Assembly: GCA_964640665.1 (NCBI GenBank)
Contig: CAZXHT010000014.1
Coordinates: forward strand, 1-64,000
DNA length: 64,000 bases
Origin: DATKYQ01 sp964640665
GTDB lineage: Bacteria; Myxococcota; B64-G9
Reading direction: 5' to 3'
Shown: positions 52,700 through 60,156 of the stretch, piece by piece
How the letters are laid out: each line of letters begins with the position of its first letter
How positions within the stretch are numbered: position 1 is the stretch's first letter
Position numbers and translations under genes: made by a program
Notes under the pieces: generated by a model
Database searches by the model: none
What the model was told of the DNA's origin: nothing
Seen by the model: only the letters and a program-made list of their open reading frames with translations

Positions 52700-53343
52700 A
52701 CGCCGGATCTGTCAGGGGGTTTTCAGCAAACGCGGCGGTATGGCACGATCTGGATGTAGAGTTGGTCACCATCGAGCAGGCTTGCCGCGAGGCCGAGTCC
52801 CTGCTCACTCCGACCGAGCGGCAGCTCCTTGGCAGAATCGGCATCGGGCGCAGGCGAGCATGGCTCGCCGCCCGGGCGGCTATCAAGCGACTCGGATACC
52901 GCCTCGAACCCGATATCGAGCCTCGTTTCGTCGAGACATGTCGAATGATCGACACGCCCTCCTGCTGCCTATTCCCCGACGGCCGCTCTGTCCCAGTCTC
53001 GGTGGCGCATGACGGCTACTACGTCCTGGCCGCTTTATCAGCCTGCGGCACCAGGGTCGGTGTCGACATCGAGCCGGTAGACCCCCGCTGTGCCCGCGTA
53101 GTAGAGCGTTTTTTTCCCGCATGGCCCAGCGACCCGCTGCCTGCCACCCGACTATGGACCGCCTGCGAGGCAGTAGCCAAATGCAGCCGCATGGCGCTCG
53201 CCGAAGTACTCAGGACGGCAAACTGCAAGGCCCATGGCCCGGAGCATGTCTTTGTCGACCTGCCGATGAAAACCAGCTTCCTTGTGCGAAATATTCTTTT
53301 CGAAAACAGGATACTGGCGGCTACAAGCTCACCTATCGCTTGA
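52696..53343 (+). CDS. 4'-phosphopantetheinyl transferase superfamily protein, atypical
   Basis: 215 residues from a TTG overlapping the fabG-like stop. The PPTase half is clear: VSVAHDGYYVLAALS, then VGVDIEP (121-127) with the Mg-binding Asp and Glu. The third motif, normally W(S/T)xKEAxxK, reads WTACEAVAK (154-162): the metal-binding Glu stays, but the preceding Lys is Cys. It would load phosphopantetheine onto carrier proteins, possibly with the adjacent FabG. The last codons (ATSSPIA, stop) lie inside the 51-bp repeat that bounds island 2, and the original C-terminus may have overlapped the convergent MYXO-CTERM gene. Confidence 0.75.
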   Translation: MNAGSVRGFSANAAVWHDLDVELVTIEQACREAESLLTPTERQLLGRIGIGRRRAWLAARAAIKRLGYRLEPDIEPRFVETCRMIDTPSCCLFPDGRSVPVSVAHDGYYVLAALSACGTRVGVDIEPVDPRCARVVERFFPAWPSDPLPATRLWTACEAVAKCSRMALAEVLRTANCKAHGPEHVFVDLPMKTSFLVRNILFENRILAATSSPIA

Positions 53344-53370
53344 AGGTTTGGTTCTTCTCCTGGGCTCTAT
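53320..53370. repeat. 51-bp imperfect direct repeat, left boundary of island 2
   Basis: 46 of 51 positions match 58021-58071, 4701 bp away. On the plus strand it encodes the end of the phosphopantetheinyl transferase; on the minus strand it still reads as the basic end (RRRTKPSSDR) of the MYXO-CTERM-like protein whose intact copy is at the right boundary. The parent site was therefore the overlap of two convergent 3' ends. Confidence 0.88.
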
Positions 53371-53403
53371 TATACGCAATTTCTCCCCTAAGGTTTTTTT
53401 TAC

Positions 53404-53432
53404 TTGACAATTTTGTTGGACAACAATATTGT
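53404..53432 (+). promoter_or_regulatory. Island 2 promoter with nested palindromic operators
   Basis: Perfect -35 TTGACA at 53404-53409, 17-bp spacer, -10 TATTGT at 53427-53432. The spacer holds TTGTTG-GA-CAACAA, and AACAATATTGTT straddles the -10, so two overlapping palindromes cover the polymerase site. This suggests repression by a dimeric regulator. The surrounding DNA is sharply more AT-rich than the flanks. It drives the truncated RelA/SpoT-like gene and both ATPase genes. Confidence 0.7.
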
Positions 53433-53471
53433 TATTTAACTAATTTGTTAATATCAAAGCAAGGACATCGC

Positions 53472-53885
53472 ATGAAGTTATCTGAAAGAGACAAAAGGTT
53501 TGTCGAGGAAAACCTTCCTGTCCCATACAATACTCCTGATAAATTTGATGAGTTCATTCGCCCGAAGATCCAGATCCACGACGCGCTTTGCACAGCAACT
53601 AAGGCTTCCGTCAAAAAATTGATAGCGCCATTGTTGCAAGAGTATAAACATCGCTTCTTTTGCCGGATCGATGACTCCCACCAACAGAAGAGCTTCTCAA
53701 GCATTATCGGAAAGATCCGGCGTTCTCAGGAGAAAAATGGTGAACCGGAGCATTATGACCTGTCTAATTTCACGTCAAAGATGACGGATCTGGCTCGTTT
53801 TCGGGTTGTGTGCAACTTCACAAGCGATACAGATCTTCCCGGAAATAATAACCGGGGCCATGGCCACGGGTGCCAGCTTCCATGA
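53472..53885 (+). pseudogene. Truncated RelA/SpoT-like alarmone synthetase gene
   Basis: From the ATG at 53472: MKLSERDKRFVEENLP, HRFFCRIDDSHQQKSFSSII, GKIRR and SKMTDLARFRVVCNF. The last two match the RelA/SpoT synthetase core (R-x-K-x-x-x-S-x-x-x-K and TDxxGxRxxC). Homology ends at about codon 120 and the frame then reads the ATPase DNA out of frame to a stop at 53885. The Glu and Tyr motifs needed for pyrophosphate transfer are gone. A deletion joined this gene to the ATPase gene. Intact, it would have resembled small alarmone synthetases or toxSAS enzymes. Confidence 0.65.
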
Positions 53886-55014
53886 CAGGAGTCGGGAAGT
53901 TGATGAAATATGGGGAAAGCTCCAGAAGGGAAAGAACCTCTTGCTCAGGGCCCCACGTCGCTACGGCAAGAGCAGCCTGCTTGACCGCATCTCCAAGAAG
54001 GCTCTTCAGGACTGGCAAGTTTGCTACGTGGATCTTGAAGGGGGGAAAAGTCCCGAGGATTTCGTGGAACTGATACTCCAGGGCATGATCCAGGAACAGG
54101 CGTTTAACGCATGCCTGCCCAAGTCTCTTTGCAACATGGAATTATGGAGAAAAACAGAAGGCGAGAAACTGGAGATCGTGAGGCAGGAACGAAAGAGCAT
54201 CAAGAAGAACTGGCAGGAATATGGGGAAGAGCTGTTCGCATCAATGTGTTCGTCAAACGGCTCTTTTCTCCTGATCCTGGATGAAGTCTCTTTCCTCCTT
54301 GAGGACATGATCAGTCGCGACAAGGAATACAGGAAAAATGTCAATGAGTTCATGACGTGGTTTAGTGAGACCAGAAAAAAGAGTGTCGATCTCTTCTTTA
54401 TACTCTCGGGCTCGGAGCACCTTCCTACCTTTCTTGAGCTCTTAGGGGTGGAGGGACGCCTGAACGACCTTGAAACCGTTCACCTGGGTCTCTTTGAGCC
54501 CCGGACTGCAAGGGAGTTCATCTGGTTGGCCTTGGCCGGGAATGGGATCGTGGTCCTCTCCAAAGAGGTTGATCAGATACTCTCACTCATGGGGGAGCCC
54601 ATTCCCTACTTCCTTCAGTTGTTTCTTGACACCCTCTGCAGGATCTGTAGTGAGAGAAAAGCTTTATCGGCCAAGGAGATTGAAGCGGCTTACAATGATG
54701 AGCTACTTGGTTCCAAAAGCAAACGCTACTTTGAATCCATAGAGAAACAGCTTGAGCGTTACAACCGCTACGGCGAAAGAAACCGAGCCGGAGCCGAGAG
54801 CGTGCTTAACGAGCTGGCAGTAAACGAGTCGGTGGAAAGACACGACCTCGATGCCATCTGGCAGGCGACGACAGGCAGCAAGGATGGGTTTGAACTAATG
54901 CTGGGCGTTCTGCAGGACGATTTCTATATCAGGGAACAAAGCGACAAGATCTTCCTTGCCAGCAAGCTCCTCAAGGACTGGTGGGGAAAACATGCCATGA
55001 CTGGAAGGAGATGA
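53806..55014 (+). CDS. AAA ATPase of island 2 (GxRRxGKS type)
   Basis: 402 residues from a TTG at 53806. The conserved start IFPEIITGAMATGASFHDRS is kept, so the ATG at 53860 would cut into it. P-loop LLRAPRRYGKSSLLDRI (49-60), Walker B FLLILDEVSFLLED, sensor FILSGSEHLPTFLELLG, lid FEPRTAREFIW, then a winged-helix-like C-terminus (ESVLNELAVNESVERHDLDAIW, LLKDWWGKH). These are marks of the archaeal-type/STAND-related ATPases frequent in defence islands. Its 5' end is fused to the RelA/SpoT relic and the native start codon may be lost. 25 bp upstream of the larger ATPase. Confidence 0.82.
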   Translation: MCATSQAIQIFPEIITGAMATGASFHDRSREVDEIWGKLQKGKNLLLRAPRRYGKSSLLDRISKKALQDWQVCYVDLEGGKSPEDFVELILQGMIQEQAFNACLPKSLCNMELWRKTEGEKLEIVRQERKSIKKNWQEYGEELFASMCSSNGSFLLILDEVSFLLEDMISRDKEYRKNVNEFMTWFSETRKKSVDLFFILSGSEHLPTFLELLGVEGRLNDLETVHLGLFEPRTAREFIWLALAGNGIVVLSKEVDQILSLMGEPIPYFLQLFLDTLCRICSERKALSAKEIEAAYNDELLGSKSKRYFESIEKQLERYNRYGERNRAGAESVLNELAVNESVERHDLDAIWQATTGSKDGFELMLGVLQDDFYIREQSDKIFLASKLLKDWWGKHAMTGRR

Positions 55015-55039
55015 TCTTTCCGCCACGAAAGGCTAACTG

Positions 55040-58015
55040 ATGAATTCATTTTTTCCATATACCCCGAGAAAGGCACCCTACGAGACGCTGAAGAAATGCT
55101 TTGTGGGCCGCAAGGCCCTGCTGGACGAAATGATTTCGAGCCTCAAAGTCCAGGCAGACGCGGACACCCTCCAGCACTGGATGATACTCGGTACAAGAGG
55201 GATGGGGAAGTCGCATATTATTACCATGGTCTACCACATGGTTAAAGAGGCCGAAGACCTCAACAGGAAATGGATGCCCATCCTCATGAACGAAGAAGAA
55301 CAGGGCGTCTTTTCCCTGCACACCTTTTTTGTCCGGATCCTCACAAAGCTTGGTGAAGAGTTCGCTGCTAATGGCGATAGGAAATCAAAAGATATTGATA
55401 CATTCCTGGATTCCCTGAGGGATGTAAAAGGCGGTCAGGAGGAAATACTTGAGACCATAATAGCATATCTGAAAGATCTCGCGGCCGGGTATAGGAAGAA
55501 GCTGCTGGTCCTGCTGGAAAACGCGGACGATCTATTCACTCGCTGTCTTCCTAAAACAAACGACATTAAAAAAATTCGGAAGATTCTTCAGCATGAGAAC
55601 TTCCTCCTCCTATTCGCCACGTCACCAACCCTGTTTGACAGGATAAGCCGCAGCAATGCGCCACTCTACCAGTTCTTTCGCCTACGGACCCTCGAATTGC
55701 TGGACTATGACCAAGCCATTGATCTTCTTACCAGGTGGGCCAGGCTGGATGAAAAAAAGAATTTACTTTCAATACTAAAAGGGGATGATTATCGACTGCG
55801 GGTGCTGTACCACCTCACGGGTGGAAATCCAAGAATACTCCTGTTCCTATACATGGCCATCGGCGGACAGGGCAGCATTGAGACCGCGGTGAGCACCTTC
55901 AGCAGGCTCCTTGAGGAGGATCTCAGCAGTTACTACCTGAGCCGCATGCGGGATCTCTCAAACCAGGTACAGCCCGTCGTCTTGGCCCTTGCAGAGAGCA
56001 ATCGTAACTTGACCCAGACCGAGATCGCCCACAAGACGTTTCTGCCAGCAAGGAGCATGGGTACGACCATGGCACGCTTGGAAAACGACGGCATCGTGCG
56101 CCCGGTCAGCGATAAAAAAGGTAAAAACACCCCGTATACCTTGACGGATCATCTCTTTCGTCTCTGGTACCAATGGCGGACAAGCCTGCGGGAACGAAAG
56201 ATTATTGAGGCCCTAGTGGAGTTTCTGGCCATCTGGTACAAGAAAAAGGAACTTGATACATGGGCCAAGGAAGGCGGCCTGGCAGGACAGTATAGCAGGG
56301 AGGCCATCGACTTCAGGAGCAGCGAAAGGTTTCGAGGCTACAGGGAGTCACTCCGGGTCGAGGGCAAGGGGCTCGTCAAAACTCATGTGGAGAAGGAAGA
56401 TTATGTCTCCCTCTTTAAGGTCCTGGCATCTTTCAAGGAGTACGGGCTAAATGCCGACGATTTCGCCAGGGATGCATTAAAAGACATAGACAAAAGGGGC
56501 GGTTTGAAAATAGCGAAGGAGCAGCTTACAACGAGGGTGAAGCAATCACCGAAAGACTTTGAGGCCATCCTGGGACTGGGCCAAATCATGCTGCGCACAG
56601 GCGATTATCCTGAGGCTGAGGATGTACTAAAAAAGGCCACTAGGCTTGATCCGAAAGATGCCGGAGCATGGAGAGATCTTGGCCTTGCCCGGTGGCATCA
56701 GGAAAACTACGCGGGAGCTGAAGAGGCATTTGCAAGAGTCGTGGGGCTTAACCCGAAAGATGCCGGAGCATGGAAAAATCTTGGTGCTGCCCGGGGCCGC
56801 CACGAGAACCACGTGGGAGCTGAAGAGGCTTACGTAAAGGTCGTGGAGCTTGACCCGAAAGATGCAGGAGCATGGAACGGCCTTGGCACTGCCCAGTGGC
56901 ATCAGGAGAACTACGCGGGAGCCGAAGAGGCAATTGCAAAGGCCATGGAGCTTGACCCGAAAGATGCTGGAACATGGAGAAACCTTGGCGCTGCCCGGGG
57001 CCGTCAGGAGAACCACGCGGGAGCTGAAGAGGCGTATGCAAAGGCCGTGGGGATTGACCCGAAAGATGCCGGAGCATGGAATGGCCTTGGCGCTGCCCGT
57101 GGGCTTCAGGAGAACTATGCAGGAGCTGGAGAGGCCCACACAAAGGCCTTGGATCTTGATCCGAAAGATGCCGTAGCATGGAATGGCCTTGGCACTGCCC
57201 GGGGGCTTCAGGAGAACTACGCGGGAGCTGAAGAGGCATTTGCAAAAGCCGTGGGGCTTAGTCCAAAAGATGCCGAAGCATGGAGAAATCTTGGCGCTGC
57301 CCGGGGCCGTCAGGAGAACCACGCGGGAGCTGAAGAGGCATTTGCAAAGGCCGTGGGGCTTGACCCGGAAAATGCCGGAGCATGGCAAAGCCTGGCTTAC
57401 GCATCTTACAAGAACTACAAATTTACAGAGGCAGGCGATTGCCTGCTAAAGAGCATACACCTCAATGAAAAAGAAACGTCTACATATGAACTTCTTTGTA
57501 TGTTCCATCTTTCGGGCAATGTTGTCATTGAACCTCTGGGAATCCTGGAGAAGGCATTGTCCCTTAAGAAAGCCACTGATGCGTTCAGGGCCTCTATCCA
57601 CTTTCTGCGCGCTATGGTCTTCTTGCACAATGGAGACAGGACTCCCTTCTTAGAAGATCTGGAGGCCGGTGCCGAACTACTGAAAGGTATTGACGAAGAG
57701 GCAAGGCGTAGTGTTCTTGGAGACCTGCTGGAATTCCTTGTGTATGTCACACGTCAGGATACAATCGAGGATATCAAGGCGTACTCAGAAGGTCTTGGGG
57801 GGATTTCACCCGACCTGGGGGCAGTGTTCAATCCTTTGAAATACGTCCTGGACTACTACGCCCAATACTTCTCCCTTGAGAAGAAGAAAGGTGCATCCTT
57901 GATTCGGGCACAAAGGGTCCTGGAAGACGTCCCCAGCGAACTGAGAGGCCCAGTGGAAGAGATGGTTCAGACAGTAAAGAAAAATATCCTTTGGTTGGAA
58001 AAGCGACCGAAATAG
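55040..58015 (+). CDS. STAND-like ATPase with C-terminal TPR repeats
   Basis: 991 residues. FVGRKALLDEMI precedes the P-loop WMILGTRGMGKSHII (Lys 57). A degenerate Walker B, KLLVLLENADDLF, has Asn between Glu and Asp; LLFATSPTLFD is the sensor. A winged helix follows (LTQTEIAHKTFLPARSMGTT, LTDHLFRLWYQWR). Residues about 500-530 start a TPR array with seven almost identical 34-residue units (LDPKDAGAW...GLARWHQENYAGAEEAF), then a divergent helical tail to 991. Sensor array plus NTPase is the layout of STAND immune proteins (Avs-like). No effector domain such as nuclease or protease is visible, so the partner ATPase or a lost gene may supply the output. Confidence 0.85.
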   Translation: MNSFFPYTPRKAPYETLKKCFVGRKALLDEMISSLKVQADADTLQHWMILGTRGMGKSHIITMVYHMVKEAEDLNRKWMPILMNEEEQGVFSLHTFFVRILTKLGEEFAANGDRKSKDIDTFLDSLRDVKGGQEEILETIIAYLKDLAAGYRKKLLVLLENADDLFTRCLPKTNDIKKIRKILQHENFLLLFATSPTLFDRISRSNAPLYQFFRLRTLELLDYDQAIDLLTRWARLDEKKNLLSILKGDDYRLRVLYHLTGGNPRILLFLYMAIGGQGSIETAVSTFSRLLEEDLSSYYLSRMRDLSNQVQPVVLALAESNRNLTQTEIAHKTFLPARSMGTTMARLENDGIVRPVSDKKGKNTPYTLTDHLFRLWYQWRTSLRERKIIEALVEFLAIWYKKKELDTWAKEGGLAGQYSREAIDFRSSERFRGYRESLRVEGKGLVKTHVEKEDYVSLFKVLASFKEYGLNADDFARDALKDIDKRGGLKIAKEQLTTRVKQSPKDFEAILGLGQIMLRTGDYPEAEDVLKKATRLDPKDAGAWRDLGLARWHQENYAGAEEAFARVVGLNPKDAGAWKNLGAARGRHENHVGAEEAYVKVVELDPKDAGAWNGLGTAQWHQENYAGAEEAIAKAMELDPKDAGTWRNLGAARGRQENHAGAEEAYAKAVGIDPKDAGAWNGLGAARGLQENYAGAGEAHTKALDLDPKDAVAWNGLGTARGLQENYAGAEEAFAKAVGLSPKDAEAWRNLGAARGRQENHAGAEEAFAKAVGLDPENAGAWQSLAYASYKNYKFTEAGDCLLKSIHLNEKETSTYELLCMFHLSGNVVIEPLGILEKALSLKKATDAFRASIHFLRAMVFLHNGDRTPFLEDLEAGAELLKGIDEEARRSVLGDLLEFLVYVTRQDTIEDIKAYSEGLGGISPDLGAVFNPLKYVLDYYAQYFSLEKKKGASLIRAQRVLEDVPSELRGPVEEMVQTVKKNILWLEKRPK
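56643..57356 (+). repeat. Seven near-identical 102-bp coding repeats (TPR units)
   Basis: Units of 102 bp (34 codons) follow in frame, all built on CTTGACCCGAAAGATGCCGG...GAGAACTACGCGGGAGC with few substitutions, alternating between WHQENY, GRQENH and GLQENY versions. Such DNA-level identity indicates recent expansion or gene conversion, and copy number probably varies between strains. Confidence 0.9.
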
Positions 58016-58020
58016 CGTCC

Positions 58021-58071
58021 GCTACCAGCTCACCTATCGCTTGAAGGCTTGGTTCTTCTTCTGCGCCCTAT
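58021..58071. repeat. 51-bp imperfect direct repeat, right boundary of island 2
   Basis: Matches 53320-53370 at 46 of 51 positions. It begins 6 bp after the STAND-like gene ends and forms the 3' end of the MYXO-CTERM-like gene on the minus strand. Confidence 0.88.
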
Positions 58072-59925
58072 TGAAAGCAGACTTAGCGCGAGAAGCGCGA
58101 TAAGCACTCTAAGGGAAGAAGCGTGGGAGCCGGTGCCGTGGCACCCACAGCCGTCTGATCCGTCCGGATTCGTACCGCCGTCGGTTTGAGGGCAGCCTCC
58201 CGGCGGGCAGCCGCCCACGGGCATATGGTTGCGGGCGTTCGGGGAAAGATTTACTTCTCCGGAGGCCGAAGCCTGCATGTAGCGGCCGATCCAGTAGGCC
58301 GCCAACAAATCTCCGCCCGGGTTTAGCCTGTTGCCGCCTCCGCCGTTTACCTCGAAGGGATTGGAGCGCGAGTTGAAATTGGAGGGCGGACGAATCGAGG
58401 GGTGCAGGGCTTCCGTGGCCATGTAGTCACCCTCGCTGCTCTGTCCGGCGATGGTCAGAATCGTCTTGCCGTCCACCGCCAGGCATTCGCCGGCTGCAAA
58501 TTCGTCGCTGTCACAGTTGATGCGTTCGTCGTTCCAGTAGGGCCCCAGGCTGAAGCCCATCAGCAGATCGGCGGTTGCATCGATGAGGTCTGCATCCACG
58601 CCGCGGTCGGTCAGCGTCATGTAGATCACGTTCCAGAGCGGTTGCTTGGCGTTCTTGGCAAGGAACGTCTCCCCTTCCCTGTCCCACCAGCCGTTTTCCA
58701 AATAGGCGCGCAGGACGTCGGTGACCTCTGGATCCCTGTCTAGGAAAATGCCCAGCCAGAGTGCTATGGCTGTCATGTCCGGGTCGTCCCAGTTGGTATT
58801 GATGCCCAGGTAGACGTAGTCGATGGCGCCCTCGGACTTCGTGGCCGTTACCATATCCAGGAAACCGCGATCATCGAGAAGATCTTCATACAGGTAGCTC
58901 TCAAGTTCGGGATCGCCCGAAACATGAAAAAGCCCCTCGATGACGCCGATGGCCATAATAGTGTTGAAACGGTTGAAGCTGGCGCCCTCCTCGAAGTAGA
59001 GCCCTTCCAGCGAGGCCGGGTTGAGGTCGTGGTACTTGGTGGGGCGCCCGTCGGCGTCCATGATGATCAGGTCATACTCGCCCTGGCCGTTGGGGCCCTC
59101 CATCCCGGAGATCTCGCGGCGGGTCATCAGCATCTGTCCCACGCGCCGGGCGTCCTCCCGCATGCGGGTCACCAGCGCCTGGTCGATGTCCGGATCGTCA
59201 CGCATGGCGTCATAGAGAGCCGCCATCCCAAACACCTGGCCGACCATCTGGTCCTTCGAGCAGGAGTCGATCCAGATCCAGGCGCCATCGGGCAGCAGAC
59301 CGCCCGAGTTGTCGCGCCGGCGGACCCCGTTGTTCTTCGGCTGCGGCAGCGGATCGCCGTTTATGTCGAACAGGTCGACAAAATTCGGATCCGGGCCCGG
59401 GATGGGCGGATCGCCGGGGTCTTCGGGCAGCATCCTGCGTACCCCGCGAGCCACGACACCCTCGCCGCCGGTGACCGTGTAAAATATATGCCAGGACTCG
59501 GCCGCCCGGATCACGCGTTGGCGGGCGCGGGCCAACGCTTCGACCGGCGCGCCTTCACGCTTGAGCGTCATATACTCGTAGGCCGTGCCGGCCACGGCGA
59601 TGCCGCCGAAGAAACCGAGATCGCCGTACTCGCCGTACGAAGACAGGATCTCGAAGGGATGTTTGCCGGTCACGGCCCGCACGTCATCGGAGGCGTCCTG
59701 GCCGAGAAACTGCTCTACTTGCGCCCTGGCCGCGGCATCCGGCAGGTGGGCATCCAGCGACAACCCGAAGGGCAAGGCGTTAAACCCGTAGAACTGCCTC
59801 TCGTGCCGCGCGATATTGCTATCGAGCGTGGGATAGACGCCCGCGGGAAAAAGAGGATCGCCGCCCGCCGCGACAGGGAACGCAAGCAACATGGCAGCCA
59901 TCAGTATGAATTTTATATTTTCCAT
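58030..59925 (-). CDS. Secreted protein with MYXO-CTERM-like sorting tail, helical toroid type
   Basis: 631 residues from the ATG at 59925, where a signal peptide begins (FILMAAMLLAFPVAAGG); upstream in-frame sequence is repetitive. The body is mostly helical (RVIRAAESWHIFYTVTGGEG, DQMVGQVFGMAALYDAM, WNVIYMTLTDRGVDADLID), reminiscent of six-hairpin glycosidase-like toroids, but no catalytic residue is assigned. A Gly/Pro/Asp linker leads to DGCGCHGTGSH, a hydrophobic helix (LRVLIALLALSLLSI) and GRRRRTKPSS, a MYXO-CTERM-type tail expected to be cleaved and leave the protein on the cell surface. The 3' end coincides with the island 2 repeat. Confidence 0.85.
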   Translation of the reverse strand: MENIKFILMAAMLLAFPVAAGGDPLFPAGVYPTLDSNIARHERQFYGFNALPFGLSLDAHLPDAAARAQVEQFLGQDASDDVRAVTGKHPFEILSSYGEYGDLGFFGGIAVAGTAYEYMTLKREGAPVEALARARQRVIRAAESWHIFYTVTGGEGVVARGVRRMLPEDPGDPPIPGPDPNFVDLFDINGDPLPQPKNNGVRRRDNSGGLLPDGAWIWIDSCSKDQMVGQVFGMAALYDAMRDDPDIDQALVTRMREDARRVGQMLMTRREISGMEGPNGQGEYDLIIMDADGRPTKYHDLNPASLEGLYFEEGASFNRFNTIMAIGVIEGLFHVSGDPELESYLYEDLLDDRGFLDMVTATKSEGAIDYVYLGINTNWDDPDMTAIALWLGIFLDRDPEVTDVLRAYLENGWWDREGETFLAKNAKQPLWNVIYMTLTDRGVDADLIDATADLLMGFSLGPYWNDERINCDSDEFAAGECLAVDGKTILTIAGQSSEGDYMATEALHPSIRPPSNFNSRSNPFEVNGGGGNRLNPGGDLLAAYWIGRYMQASASGEVNLSPNARNHMPVGGCPPGGCPQTDGGTNPDGSDGCGCHGTGSHASSLRVLIALLALSLLSIGRRRRTKPSSDR

Positions 59926-59982
59926 TCCTGAATAATAGCAATTATGGCGAAACCATCCAGTACTAAAACCGAGTATTGACAC

Positions 59983-60009
59983 GAATTTCGTGAATTTCGT
60001 GAATTTCGT
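59983..60009. repeat. GAATTTCGT tandem triplicate
   Basis: Three exact 9-bp copies in succession (59983-59991, 59992-60000, 60001-60009), followed by a partial AATCGT duplication. They lie in the 231-bp space between the two MYXO-CTERM genes, which otherwise shows no gene. Confidence 0.85.
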
Positions 60010-60156
60010 GTAATCGTACAATCGTGACCTGTGAATCTGAGTTCGGGCGAGCCCTACCCTTCCAGGGACGAACTTCATGACAGACCTGCAAGACGGCCAG
60101 CGTCTGGACAACCTCGTGGTGGTAGATCCATTTGTCCATGCGCCGGATGATCCCCG

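Noticed and set aside
56643..57356. CRISPR-like regular repeats
   Set aside because: The units are 102 bp, contiguous and in frame, and encode TPR motifs; there are no spacers.
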